Of a stretch of DNA of 64,000 bases, positions 8,323-17,117 are shown piece by piece; position 1 is the first letter of the stretch, and each line of letters opens with the position of its first letter. This DNA comes from Ureibacillus manganicus DSM 26584. GTDB lineage: Bacteria > Bacillota > Bacilli > Bacillales_A > Planococcaceae. The position numbers and the translations under genes were made by a program. The stretch lies in NCBI RefSeq assembly GCF_000772945.1, contig NZ_JPVN01000013.1, positions 1-64,000 on the forward strand, read 5' to 3'. The notes beneath the pieces were generated by a model. It did not search any database and had not been told where the DNA came from. It saw only the letters and a program-made list of their open reading frames with translations.

Positions 8323-9927
8323 ATGAGGTGTGTCTTTGTTGTAAAAATACAACAACACATTATGGCTAAAAAATCATTAAAATTCAAAATGTTCTTGTTT
8401 TCCTTTGTAATTGTGTTTTTTTCAATACTTACAAGTGGCATGATGATGATCCATAATATATCAGGTGCTTTTGAGAAGGAATTCGGTTCACGAGCTATTG
8501 CAATTGCAAGAACTGTCGCAAATATGACAGATATACAAGACACTGTCGGTACGCATAACGGCTTTGAAGTTATTCAACCAATTGCAGAAAGAATTCGTCT
8601 TGCTACTGATGTAGACTATATTGTTGTTTTTGATATGGATGGCGTTCGATATTCGCACCCATCTGAAAGTAGAATTGGGACAATCTTCGAAGAAGCTCGA
8701 AAAAATGAGGCAATGTCTCAGCGTGAATACATTTCCAAAGCAATTGGTGTCCAAGGACACTCCATTCGCGCGTTTGTACCTATTATGAATAGTCAAGCAA
8801 CAAAACAGGTCGGAGTTGTAATTGTAGGTATTCTTTCACCCACTTGGTTTAATTTATTGTCTTATTATCAATCGGATTTGTATATTTCATTGTTCTGGGG
8901 ATTATTAGTAGGTGTAATTGGAGCGATTATTCTTGCTAATCACATAAAAAAGCAAACTTTAAATTTGGAACCTTATCAAATCGCTCGAATTGTACAAGAA
9001 CGCTCAGCTATTATGCAAGCAATGGATGTAGGAATTCTTGCAACTGACGCAAACGGGAAAATTACCTTTATTAATAGAATAGCAAGACAATATACACACT
9101 ATTTTGGTAAGAACAGCACATTACAAGAAATTTTTTATAATACGTGGTTAGCTGAAAAGAAGATTGAGAGACATGAAAGTTACCGGCCTTTATTACTTTT
9201 TGACCAAATGTATTTAGTACGTACATTCCCTATTTTAATCCACGACAAAAACGCTGGTTATCTAATAATGATTACAGATCGGCAAGAAGCTCATACATTG
9301 GCAGAAGAATTGACTGGAGTAAAAGCACTTGTTGACTCCTTAAGGGCACAGCACCATGAATTCTTAAATCGATTACATAGTATTGCTGGTTTAATACAAC
9401 TTGATCGAAATGAAGATGCGCTTAGCCTAATCATTGATGAAATAACCGATGAAGAAGATGTCGTTCAAAAATTACGCGATAAAATTCTAGAGTACTCTAT
9501 GCAAGGTTTACTACTGGGAAAACACTCCCGTGCAAAAGAACTTGGCGTACATCTTACAGTAGATGATGAATCCTACTTTCTCGATTTTATGACAGGTTTT
9601 TCAAGTGGTGACCTCGTTACAATCATAGGAAACTTAATTGATAATGCGATGGAAGCTTGTTTAACAAAGGAAATACGTGATGTAAATATACTTATACAAG
9701 GGGATCAAAACTTCCTTTATATTGAAGTACAAGATAGCGGTAAAGGAATTGAAGGAAATCTAGAAAAAATATTTGAATACGGGTTTACTTCAAAACAACA
9801 AGATGGACATGGCATAGGGTTAGCATTGGTTAAGCAAATCGTTGAGTCCAACAAGGGATCCATTGAAATTATGTCTGAAGTAAATATTGGTACAACGATA
9901 ACTGTTAAAGCCGGGGTGATGAAATGA
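8323..9927 (+). CDS. dctS: C4-dicarboxylate/citrate-family sensor histidine kinase
   Basis: A 534-residue membrane kinase of the DcuS/CitA/DctS family. A helix at about residues 20-45 leads to an extracytoplasmic PDC sensor domain (RIRLATDVDYIVVFDMDG, then YSHP). A second helix at about 180-205 is followed by a PAS domain (about 225-330). The phospho-acceptor helix is RAQHHEFLNRLHSI, and the ATPase domain has NLIDNAMEA, DSGKGI and GHGIGLALV. Known relatives sense succinate, malate, fumarate or citrate. The start is uncertain: ATG 8323 lacks a clear ribosome site, and ATG 8362 lies just after a perfect hairpin at 8336-8355. It overlaps the response-regulator gene by 4 bases. Confidence 0.9.
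   Translation: MRCVFVVKIQQHIMAKKSLKFKMFLFSFVIVFFSILTSGMMMIHNISGAFEKEFGSRAIAIARTVANMTDIQDTVGTHNGFEVIQPIAERIRLATDVDYIVVFDMDGVRYSHPSESRIGTIFEEARKNEAMSQREYISKAIGVQGHSIRAFVPIMNSQATKQVGVVIVGILSPTWFNLLSYYQSDLYISLFWGLLVGVIGAIILANHIKKQTLNLEPYQIARIVQERSAIMQAMDVGILATDANGKITFINRIARQYTHYFGKNSTLQEIFYNTWLAEKKIERHESYRPLLLFDQMYLVRTFPILIHDKNAGYLIMITDRQEAHTLAEELTGVKALVDSLRAQHHEFLNRLHSIAGLIQLDRNEDALSLIIDEITDEEDVVQKLRDKILEYSMQGLLLGKHSRAKELGVHLTVDDESYFLDFMTGFSSGDLVTIIGNLIDNAMEACLTKEIRDVNILIQGDQNFLYIEVQDSGKGIEGNLEKIFEYGFTSKQQDGHGIGLALVKQIVESNKGSIEIMSEVNIGTTITVKAGVMK
8336..8355 (+). promoter_or_regulatory. small perfect hairpin near the dctS start
   Basis: TTGTTGTA (8336-8343), a four-A loop, and TACAACAA (8348-8355). 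It lies inside the frame if translation begins at 8323 but immediately before the alternative ATG at 8362, where it could shape translation initiation. Confidence 0.3.
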
Positions 9928-10589
9928 CAATTTCTATTTTTATAGTAGAAGATGATCCAATGGTACTTGAAGTAAATAAAAGTTTTTTAAATAGATTGAC
10001 AGGCTTCACACTAATAGGTGAAGCCCAAACTTGTGATGAAGCATATAAACGGATTGCCAAATGTAAACCTAATTTGGTGCTTTTAGATATGTACTTACCA
10101 GATAAACCTGGGATTGAATTATTACAAAAAATTAGAAATGAACAGCTTCCATGTGATGTGATTATGGTTACCGCAGCAAGAGATACAAAATCTGTACAAG
10201 ATGTTATTCGTATGGGAGCATTTGATTATTTAATAAAACCATTTCGATTTGAACGATTTCAAACGGCATTACAAAATTATGCTGAAACAATAAAGAAATT
10301 AAGAACAACAACTAATATGAAACAAGAAGATGTGGATAAATGGTTTGGTCATACTCAAGATGAAGTTTCCCTTCCAAAAGGATTAAATGACCTTACAATG
10401 AAGCAAATACTGGATGGACTTATAGAGAACAATGCTGCCATCACATCTGAACAATTAGCACAAAACGTAGGAATGGCTCGAGTAACCGTTCGAAAGTATT
10501 TAGACTTTTTAGCTGGAAAAGGAAAAGTGCATATTGATTTAAAATATGGTACAGTTGGTCGCCCTACAAAATATTATTCAATTAAATAA
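9924..10589 (+). CDS. dctR: response regulator, CitB/DctR family
   Basis: A 221-residue cytoplasmic regulator. The receiver domain (about 1-120) has the acidic pair EDD, the phosphorylation site LVLLDMYLPD near residue 54, and the conserved TAA and K (IKPF) positions. The C-terminal helix-turn-helix (about 165-205; ITSEQLAQNVGMARVTVRKYL) is typical of regulators paired with DcuS/CitA kinases. It overlaps dctS by four bases, so the pair is translationally coupled. The likely target is the downstream TRAP operon, whose leader contains a palindrome and direct repeats. Confidence 0.9.
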   Translation: MTISIFIVEDDPMVLEVNKSFLNRLTGFTLIGEAQTCDEAYKRIAKCKPNLVLLDMYLPDKPGIELLQKIRNEQLPCDVIMVTAARDTKSVQDVIRMGAFDYLIKPFRFERFQTALQNYAETIKKLRTTTNMKQEDVDKWFGHTQDEVSLPKGLNDLTMKQILDGLIENNAAITSEQLAQNVGMARVTVRKYLDFLAGKGKVHIDLKYGTVGRPTKYYSIK

Positions 10590-10595
10590 CCTTTA

Positions 10596-10628
10596 AAAAG
10601 CTTATAAACTCTTCGTTTATAAGCTTTT
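10596..10628 (+). terminator. terminator of dctSR
   Basis: Arms AAAAGCTTATAAAC (10596-10609) and GTTTATAAGCTTTT (10615-10628), followed by ATTTTG. It separates the regulator operon from the transporter genes. Confidence 0.85.
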
Positions 10629-10679
10629 ATTTTGTTTTATAACAGTACCAATACAATGTTTTTTGTTATATACCACAAA

Positions 10680-10715
10680 GAACAAAATGTTCATTAAGTT
10701 CATAATATTGTTCAT
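10680..10715. promoter_or_regulatory. candidate response-regulator binding region
   Basis: A perfect palindrome GAACAAAATGTTC (10680-10692) overlaps the first of three TTCAT direct repeats (10690, 10699, 10711). It lies 80-90 bases before the first TRAP-type binding-protein gene. Spaced direct repeats fit a DctR-like activator; this is inference. Confidence 0.4.
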
Positions 10716-10771
10716 TTTGGTTTTTTTATTAATATAAAACTTAATTACACCACTTTGTAAGGAGGATGTGG

Positions 10772-11815
10772 ATGAAAAGAGTTTTAGGGATTTTCATTCT
10801 TTGTTTCCTTTTTACAATTCCATGGATTTTACTCGTTTCGATTCAACCGGAGGATTATCCCTATGATTATGAGCAACTAAGTGAGAACGAACGCCTTGTT
10901 ATACGATTTTCACATGTAGTTGGTGAGGATACGCCAAAAGGAATGGCTGCTCGTAAATTTGCTGAATTAGTAAAAGAACGTAGTAATGGCTATATCGAAG
11001 TTCAAGTGTTTTCAAATGGGAATTTATATAAAGACGGCGAGGAAATGAATGCGCTTTCTCGTGGTGACATTCAACTAATTGCACCAGCGATTTCAAAGCT
11101 GACAGAATACGTTCCTGAAATTTCTATTTTTGACCTTCCCTATGCGTTTCATTCCTTAGACGAAGTGCATGAGTTTGTAGAAACAAAAGCAGGTCAAACA
11201 TTAGTAGAAAGATTAAAAGCACATAATTTATACGCAATTAGTCTTTGGGATAGTGGTTTTAAGCAAATGAGTAATCGAATTCGCCCAATCCATCATTATG
11301 ACGATATTAAAAGGTTAACAATGCGGATCATGCCTAGTGACATTTTAGAAAAGCAGTTTAGTAGTTTAGGTGCATTCCCAAAAAAGTATGATTTTAATGC
11401 CGTTTATAATGAACTGCAAAAAGGTTCTGTCGATGGACAAGAAAATACCTTAACAAATATCACAAGTAAGAACATCTACTCTTTACAAGATTATTTAACC
11501 ATTAGTAATCATGGTTATTTAGGATACTTCGTTCTATTTAACTTAGATTTTTGGAATAGTTTGGATGAAGATGTAAAGCAACTTCTAACTGAAACATTTC
11601 AAGAAGTGCAAGAGTGGGAATGGAAACTCACGAATCAGTTAAACAAAGAGACTTTGCAAAAAATTGAAAACTGTGGATGCATTGAGCTCCATTATTTAAG
11701 TCAGGAAGATATGCTTGAGTGGGAAAAAAGATTCGAACCCTTATATAACTACTATAAACAAAATTATGGCGACGAATTTATAAATGCGCTTCCCAAATAT
11801 CAAACTGACACCTAA
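10772..11815 (+). CDS. DctP-family TRAP solute-binding protein, probable co-sensor (DctB-like)
   Basis: A 347-residue periplasmic-type binding protein of the DctP family. It has an N-terminal hydrophobic segment (about residues 3-20) without the cysteine lipobox seen in the next gene, so it is probably anchored by an uncleaved helix. The family core is present: VIRFSHVVGEDTPKG, the substrate-carboxylate arginine region RLTMRIMPS, and GSVDGQEN. A second binding protein directly downstream of dctSR recalls B. subtilis DctB, which works with DctS in sensing. An auxiliary transporter component is the alternative. ATG 10772 is preferred because GGAGG at 10761 is too close to ATG 10766. It ends before the leader of dctP. 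Confidence 0.75.
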   Translation: MKRVLGIFILCFLFTIPWILLVSIQPEDYPYDYEQLSENERLVIRFSHVVGEDTPKGMAARKFAELVKERSNGYIEVQVFSNGNLYKDGEEMNALSRGDIQLIAPAISKLTEYVPEISIFDLPYAFHSLDEVHEFVETKAGQTLVERLKAHNLYAISLWDSGFKQMSNRIRPIHHYDDIKRLTMRIMPSDILEKQFSSLGAFPKKYDFNAVYNELQKGSVDGQENTLTNITSKNIYSLQDYLTISNHGYLGYFVLFNLDFWNSLDEDVKQLLTETFQEVQEWEWKLTNQLNKETLQKIENCGCIELHYLSQEDMLEWEKRFEPLYNYYKQNYGDEFINALPKYQTDT

Positions 11816-11885
11816 AACTTGGTTATTAAGAGATTTTTCTCTTTTAACAATATATCTACTTATTTCTTTAAGGGGGACAAAGAAA

Positions 11886-12917
11886 ATGAAAAAATGGTTA
11901 CTGCTTACAATCATTAGTGCCTTTGCACTTGTATTAGCAGCATGTGGTGGCGGTAGTGGCGCTAAGTCTAGCGAAGACTACACTAAAGAGAACCCATTAG
12001 TAATTAAATTCTCTCACGTTACTGCAATTGATAGTGTTAAAGGTAAATCTGCAGATTATTTCGCACAATTAGTTGATGAAAAAACAGATGGTCGTGTAAA
12101 AGTTGAAGTTTACCCTTCTTCTCAATTATACGGAGATGCTGACGAACTAGATGCTTTAATGTCTGGGAACGTACATATGATCGCTCCATCTGTAACAAAG
12201 ATGGTTAAGCTTGATCCACGTTGGCAATATGTTGACATGCCTTTCTTATTCCAAGACGCTGAGCATGTTCAAGCATTCTTCGATTCAGAAGTAGCGCAAA
12301 GCTTATTTAAAGCTGATGCTTTAGCTTCTAACGATATTATGGGTAAAGCTTTCTGGCCAAATGGTTTTAAAAACTTTTCTTCTAACAAAAATCCATTAGT
12401 TAAACCAGAAGATTTCGCTGGTCAAAAATTCCGTGCACAAGCAGGGAAAGTATTAGAAGCCCAATTTAAAGCTTTAAATGCTGGTTCAGCAACAATTTCT
12501 TTCGGTGAAACTTACGCTGCATTACAACAAGGTACTGTAGATGGTACAGAAAATCCACATAACAACTTCGACACAATGAAGTTCTATGAAGTTCAAAAAT
12601 ACTATTCTACTTCTGCTCATGGTCGTCTAGACTATGCAATCTTTGTAAACAAATCATTCTGGGAGAAAATGCCTGAAGATTTAGGAAAATTAGTAGACGA
12701 GGCTCTTGCTGAAGCAACTACTTATGCACAAGGCTTAGCTGCAGATGAAAATGCTAAATCATTAGAAAAAATCAAATCAGCAGGTTCTGTTGAAGTTTAC
12801 GAAATGTCACAAGCAGAACGTGACGTATTAAAAGAAGCTATGCAACCTGTATACGATGAATTCGCTGATGTAATTACTAAAGAATTAATCGATGGTATTG
12901 AAGCTTTGAAAAAATAA
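11886..12917 (+). CDS. dctP: TRAP transporter solute-binding lipoprotein DctP
   Basis: A 343-residue extracellular binding protein that captures C4-dicarboxylates or related organic acids for the DctQM permease. It begins with a lipoprotein signal (basic MKKW, hydrophobic core, lipobox LAAC with Cys near residue 20). A DctP fold follows, with FRAQAGK carrying the conserved substrate-binding arginine and GTVDGTENP. The frame is open 34 codons further upstream, but ATG 11886 follows AAGGGGG and starts the signal peptide. A hairpin after the stop (12931-12954) may set a high binding-protein to permease ratio. Confidence 0.93.
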   Translation: MKKWLLLTIISAFALVLAACGGGSGAKSSEDYTKENPLVIKFSHVTAIDSVKGKSADYFAQLVDEKTDGRVKVEVYPSSQLYGDADELDALMSGNVHMIAPSVTKMVKLDPRWQYVDMPFLFQDAEHVQAFFDSEVAQSLFKADALASNDIMGKAFWPNGFKNFSSNKNPLVKPEDFAGQKFRAQAGKVLEAQFKALNAGSATISFGETYAALQQGTVDGTENPHNNFDTMKFYEVQKYYSTSAHGRLDYAIFVNKSFWEKMPEDLGKLVDEALAEATTYAQGLAADENAKSLEKIKSAGSVEVYEMSQAERDVLKEAMQPVYDEFADVITKELIDGIEALKK

Positions 12918-12930
12918 GCATCGTTAGTTT

Positions 12931-12954
12931 GAGTGCCCCTTCTTGGTGGCACTC
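12931..12954 (+). other. intercistronic hairpin between dctP and dctQ
   Basis: Arms GAGTGCC (12931-12937) and GGCACTC (12948-12954), no long T run. Probably an mRNA-stability or partial-attenuation element that raises dctP expression over dctQM, as is common after binding-protein genes. Confidence 0.5.
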
Positions 12955-12992
12955 ACTTATTATATTTAATAACCCTTAAAGGAGTGAAAACT

Positions 12993-13490
12993 ATGAAACT
13001 TTTAACGAAAGCTTGGACATTTCTTGAGGAAGTTTTAGCTGGGGTGTTCTTCTCTATTGGAATACTATTAATTTTTTATGGTGTAGTAATGCGTTATGTT
13101 ATGAATGACCCACAAGCTTGGGTTGAAGAAGTTGCCCGTTACACAATTATTTGGGGTGTATTTTTAGGTTTCGGTCTTGCACTAAAACACAATCAACATA
13201 TTCAAGTAGATATTTTATACGATAAATTAAATAATACTGGTAAATTTATTATGAATTTAATAGCTACTGGATTAAGTATCGTTTTCTGTCTCATTTATAC
13301 ATATTACGGGTACGTTCTAGTAGAAAATCGCTTTGCTTCAGGAATGGTATCACTAGATGTTGGAATCCCTATGTGGATTGTTTACTTAATCTTACCGCTA
13401 TCAGGTGTGCTATTCTTACTTCGCTTTATTGAAAGATTAGTGAACATTCTACGTAGAAAGGGTGAAGAATATGCTAATCCTCTTAATTAG
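12993..13490 (+). CDS. dctQ: TRAP transporter small permease subunit DctQ
   Basis: A 165-residue four-helix membrane protein of the DctQ family. It contains the family region RYVMNDPQAWVEEVARY near residues 40-55 and the following WGVFLGFGLALK. DctQ pairs with DctM and the DctP protein to drive sodium- or proton-coupled uptake. ATG 12993 follows AAAGGAGTG; the upstream 20 in-frame codons fall in the intercistronic hairpin and are rejected. Its 3' end overlaps dctM by 20 bases. Confidence 0.92.
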   Translation: MKLLTKAWTFLEEVLAGVFFSIGILLIFYGVVMRYVMNDPQAWVEEVARYTIIWGVFLGFGLALKHNQHIQVDILYDKLNNTGKFIMNLIATGLSIVFCLIYTYYGYVLVENRFASGMVSLDVGIPMWIVYLILPLSGVLFLLRFIERLVNILRRKGEEYANPLN

Positions 13491-14757
13491 TTTCTTTGTA
13501 TTATTATTTTTACGTGTACCTGTAGCAATTGGATTAGGGCTTTCTACGATTTTTGTATTGTTTATGTCTGATTTTAATATGAACATGATGCCACAAAGAA
13601 TGTTCACTGCCCTCGACTCATTCCCAATGATGGCAATACCAGGATTCGTTTTAGCTGGTATTATTATGGCTCGTGGTGGTATTTCTAAATATTTAATTGA
13701 AGCATTACGTTCTTGGGTAGGTCACCTTCCTGGTGGACTTGCTGTTGTTACAATTTTAGCTTGTGCTATTTTTGCAGCAATTTCAGGATCTTCACCTGCT
13801 ACTGCAGCAGCAATCGGCTCAATTATGATTCCAGCATTAATCGCAGGTGGTTATAGTAAAAGATACGCTCTTGGTCTTGTTGCAGCTGGAGGAACTTTAG
13901 GTATCTTAATTCCACCAAGTGTACCATTAATTATTTATGGTATTACATCTGAAGAGTCAATCGGTTCTCTATTCATGGCTGGAGTTATTCCTGGCTTAGG
14001 TTTGACAGCAGTATTAGTTATTTCTGCAGTCGTTTATGCAAGGAAAAATGGCTTTAAAGGTGATCAAAAAGCTAGTTGGGGTGAACGTGGCCGAAAATCA
14101 CTTAAAGCAATTTGGGGAGCATTTTTACCTATTTTAATATTAGGTTCTATCTATTCTGGTGCTGTAACTCCTACAGAATCTGCAGTTATTGCAGTTATCT
14201 ATGGTTTACTTGTTTCAGCATTTATTTATCGTGAAATGAAACTAAAAGATCTTCGTCATATAATCGTAGAGTCTGTTAATGTAACTGCAATGATTTTCCT
14301 TATTATCGGTGCTGCTTCTTTATTCGGTTTATATTTAACAAACGCTCAAGTTCCACAAGCGGTAGGTGCTTGGATTGCTGCAAGTGAATTGAACGTATGG
14401 ATATTCATGTTAATTGTTAACCTACTATTCTTTGTATTAGGTATGTTCTTAGAAGCGGTTTCAATCATTTTAATTACATTACCAATTCTATTACCTATCT
14501 TAGATCACTTTGGAATTAACTTATATCACTTTGCTATAATAATGGTAATCAACATGGAACTTGGTATGATTACGCCTCCAGTTGGTTTGAACTTATTCGT
14601 AGTAAGTGGTATCGCAAAAGAAAAACTTGGGGTTGCAGTACGAGGGGTAATACCGTTCATTATTTTAATGATTTTATGGTTAGTTGTTATTATTCTATTC
14701 CCACAATTATCTCTGTGGCTACCATCTCTATCAAACTCAAGTATTGTTAGTCCATAA
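13471..14757 (+). CDS. dctM: TRAP transporter large permease subunit DctM
   Basis: A 428-residue, 11-13 helix permease, the transport subunit of the TRAP system. Family signatures include FAAISGSSPATAAAIGSIMIPAL near residue 100 and GGTLGILIPPSVPLIIYG near residues 135-152, plus the repeated element MELGMITPPVGLNLFV near the C-terminus. ATG 13471 lies 9 bases after an in-frame GTG and is preceded by AAAGGGTGA. It overlaps dctQ and is followed within 20 bases by an MFS gene, so a four-gene operon is likely. Confidence 0.94.
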   Translation: MLILLISFFVLLFLRVPVAIGLGLSTIFVLFMSDFNMNMMPQRMFTALDSFPMMAIPGFVLAGIIMARGGISKYLIEALRSWVGHLPGGLAVVTILACAIFAAISGSSPATAAAIGSIMIPALIAGGYSKRYALGLVAAGGTLGILIPPSVPLIIYGITSEESIGSLFMAGVIPGLGLTAVLVISAVVYARKNGFKGDQKASWGERGRKSLKAIWGAFLPILILGSIYSGAVTPTESAVIAVIYGLLVSAFIYREMKLKDLRHIIVESVNVTAMIFLIIGAASLFGLYLTNAQVPQAVGAWIAASELNVWIFMLIVNLLFFVLGMFLEAVSIILITLPILLPILDHFGINLYHFAIIMVINMELGMITPPVGLNLFVVSGIAKEKLGVAVRGVIPFIILMILWLVVIILFPQLSLWLPSLSNSSIVSP

Positions 14758-14775
14758 AGTAGGTGAGTGATCACA

Positions 14776-15966
14776 TTGAACACAAAGGGGTATTCAATAA
14801 AAGATAAACAATTTTGGATAATTGTACTGAGCTTGTCGCTTGCTTCAATGTTCATCTTTGCTGCATTCTACTCGTTTCAGCCACTACTACCCGTACTAAC
14901 GGATGAATATGGGATATCCGTTTCATCCGCTAGTATGACTATGTCAATAGCAACAATTTCTTTAATAGTAGGGTTAATAGTTTTAGGGTTTTTAGCCGAT
15001 CGAAATGGACGTGTTTTATTTATAAAACTGTCCATTTTGTTTTCTATCATTCCGATGGTTTTCATCCCTTTTACAGATTCTTTTCTTATACTTATGATTT
15101 TAAGATTTATCCAAGGGTTTGCATTAGCAGGGGTTCCAGCCGCAGCATTGGCTTATATCGGAGAAGAAATTAACCCGAAATTTAGTCATATGGCAACTGC
15201 TATTTATATAGCAAGTAATCCTCTTGGTGGAATGATTGGTAGAGTATTAACTGGGTATTTCTCAGAAATTCATTGGCAATATGCATTTTATATCTTAACT
15301 ATTTTTGGGTTATTTGTTTTTCTTTTTGTCTTATTTGCCTTACCTAGATCTAAAAATTTCATGCCTAGTGAAAGACCATTTATGCAAGATATAAAGAGTT
15401 TTAGTTTCCATTTAGCAAATCCTAAACTTCTTTTAATGTTCGGACTCGGCATCATACTGCAAATCACATTTACAGGGGTATGGACCTATTTACCATTCCA
15501 TTTAACATCACAGCAATTTGGATTATCACTAGATTCAATATCTCTAATATATTTTGCTTATGGATTTGGGGTAATAGGTGCTCCATTTGCCGGTTGGCTC
15601 TCCAGCCGATATACTTTAGATAAAGTACGTACAATAGCGATATTAGTACTAATTTTCGGTGTTGTACTAACTATTACTTCGTCATTGACGCTAGTGTTAA
15701 TTGGTATGTGTATACTCTGTTTTGGTTTTTTTACTGCACATTCTCTTACAGCTTCGTCTGTCAACAAAACTGCACAACACTTAAAAGGTAGTGCATCAAG
15801 TTTATACTTAGTTTCCTATTATATTGGGGTAGCTTCAGGAAGCTCACTGATTGGTCCTGTTTGGGAAAAGTGGAATTGGAGTGGAATTATTACAATTGCA
15901 ACAATACTCCCTTTCATTTATTTGTTGTTTTTCCTTTATATGATGAGGAAGGTTACTGTGAAATAA
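14776..15966 (+). CDS. MFS transporter (YnfM-like)
   Basis: A 396-residue major facilitator with twelve membrane helices and the motif-A loop GFLADRNGRVLFIK after helix 2. It most resembles the YnfM/arabinose-efflux-like branch, whose substrates are largely unknown. TTG 14776 is chosen over GTG 14767 because AGGTGAG lies at good spacing before it. It sits about 20 bases after dctM and before a strong terminator, so it is probably the last gene of the TRAP operon and might export or exchange a related organic acid; that link is inference. Confidence 0.82.
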   Translation: MNTKGYSIKDKQFWIIVLSLSLASMFIFAAFYSFQPLLPVLTDEYGISVSSASMTMSIATISLIVGLIVLGFLADRNGRVLFIKLSILFSIIPMVFIPFTDSFLILMILRFIQGFALAGVPAAALAYIGEEINPKFSHMATAIYIASNPLGGMIGRVLTGYFSEIHWQYAFYILTIFGLFVFLFVLFALPRSKNFMPSERPFMQDIKSFSFHLANPKLLLMFGLGIILQITFTGVWTYLPFHLTSQQFGLSLDSISLIYFAYGFGVIGAPFAGWLSSRYTLDKVRTIAILVLIFGVVLTITSSLTLVLIGMCILCFGFFTAHSLTASSVNKTAQHLKGSASSLYLVSYYIGVASGSSLIGPVWEKWNWSGIITIATILPFIYLLFFLYMMRKVTVK

Positions 15967-15971
15967 AAAGA

Positions 15972-16005
15972 GGGATGTCTAGAAAGTAAACTTTCTAGAC
16001 ATCCC
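15972..16005 (+). terminator. terminator of the TRAP/MFS operon
   Basis: Perfect 15-base arms GGGATGTCTAGAAAG (15972-15986) and CTTTCTAGACATCCC (15991-16005), loop TAAA, then TTCTT. Confidence 0.88.
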
Positions 16006-16067
16006 TTCTTACTTATAATATTCATCCATCTGCGGTGGTCACATCAAGATGTCACCATCCTCGGCGC

Positions 16068-16107
16068 AAAGAGGACATCTCAAAAGGCTTTTTCAGACGC
16101 CCTCTTT
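16068..16107 (-). terminator. terminator of the ppiB operon
   Basis: Thirteen-base stem between AAAGAGGACATCT (16068-16080) and AGACGCCCTCTTT (16095-16107), two G-T wobbles, directly after the minus-strand stop at 16109. A further imperfect hairpin lies at about 16034-16060. Confidence 0.65.
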
Positions 16108-16108
16108 C

Positions 16109-16330
16109 CTATTCCTGAGTTCTATTCTCTAGGTTTTGCTGTCTTTCACCTAAAATACGATCTTCAATTTCTTTTGCTTTTAATGCTTGTTTTCTTGAAA
16201 TACGTTTAATCCAAGTAAAAACCAATATACATAAAAGTATTAAAATAAAAAATTCAATTGCTGCTGGAATGTACGCAGTTTTATCTTCTGGAAAATATAA
16301 GAAACCTGAATACAAAGCGATAAAATTCAT
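16109..16330 (-). CDS. small single-helix membrane protein, unknown function
   Basis: A 73-residue protein with one clear membrane helix (about residues 23-42, IEFFILILLCILVFTWI). A strongly charged cytoplasmic tail follows, rich in Lys, Arg, Glu and Gln. I do not recognise a family. It starts about 20 bases after the cyclophilin gene on the same strand, with a ribosome site AGGATGAGA before the ATG. It has its own terminator, so it is probably real and cotranscribed with ppiB. Confidence 0.6.
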   Translation of the reverse strand: MNFIALYSGFLYFPEDKTAYIPAAIEFFILILLCILVFTWIKRISRKQALKAKEIEDRILGERQQNLENRTQE

Positions 16331-16350
16331 TTAAATCTCATCCTTTAAAA

Positions 16351-16944
16351 TTATTCACTAACAGTGATTGATTCTATTTTAACATCTTCTAATGGTTTAT
16401 CGCTCATGTTTTTCTCAACGTTCGCAATTTTGTCAACAACGTCCATACCTTCAACGACATGTCCGAATACTGTATGTTTGAAGTCTAACCAAGGAGTACC
16501 ACCAACGCGTGCGTATTCTTCAATTACTTCTTTTGGATAACCTGCTTGTTCCATTTGTGCAATCATGTTGCTTGGAATATTTTGCATTTGAACAATGAAG
16601 AATTGTGATCCATTTGTGTTTGGACCTGCATTTGCCATTGATAATGCACCGCGCAGATTAAATAGCTCTTGACTGAACTCATCTTCAAAAGAACCACCCC
16701 AAATAGATTCTCCACCCATACCAGTTCCAGTCGGATCTCCACCTTGAATCATGAAGTCAGTAATAACTCGGTGGAAAATGATGCCGTTATAATACCCAGA
16801 TTTTGCATGACCTAAAAAGTTTTCTACTGTTTTTGGAGCATGTTGTGGGAATAGTTTGATTTTAATAGAACCTAAAGTTGTATTCATTTCAACTACTACT
16901 TCACCAGGGTTTACTTCTTTTGTTAATTGTGGATACATGTCCAT
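16351..16944 (-). CDS. ppiB: peptidyl-prolyl cis-trans isomerase, cyclophilin type
   Basis: A 197-residue cytoplasmic cyclophilin catalysing proline isomerisation during protein folding. The core signatures are all present: [29 protein letters not shown] (with the catalytic Arg of FHRV), NTNGSQFFI and [15 protein letters not shown] roughly 30-residue insertion around residues 125-155 ([22 protein letters not shown]) is typical of Bacillales homologues. No signal peptide. GGAGAG precedes the ATG. Confidence 0.93.
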   Translation of the reverse strand: MDMYPQLTKEVNPGEVVVEMNTTLGSIKIKLFPQHAPKTVENFLGHAKSGYYNGIIFHRVITDFMIQGGDPTGTGMGGESIWGGSFEDEFSQELFNLRGALSMANAGPNTNGSQFFIVQMQNIPSNMIAQMEQAGYPKEVIEEYARVGGTPWLDFKHTVFGHVVEGMDVVDKIANVEKNMSDKPLEDVKIESITVSE

Positions 16945-17117
16945 CTCTCCTTATTTGCTAAATATCAACACTTTCATTACATCGCTTAAGTTTAACATAG
17001 ACCATTTATTTTTTCCCCTAATTATACTTTCTACTCTTTTCACTGTTGAATTAGTGTATAATAGACAGAAAATTGAGATTTGAGATTTTCATTGATAACG
17101 GAAGAAGTGAACGGTTT

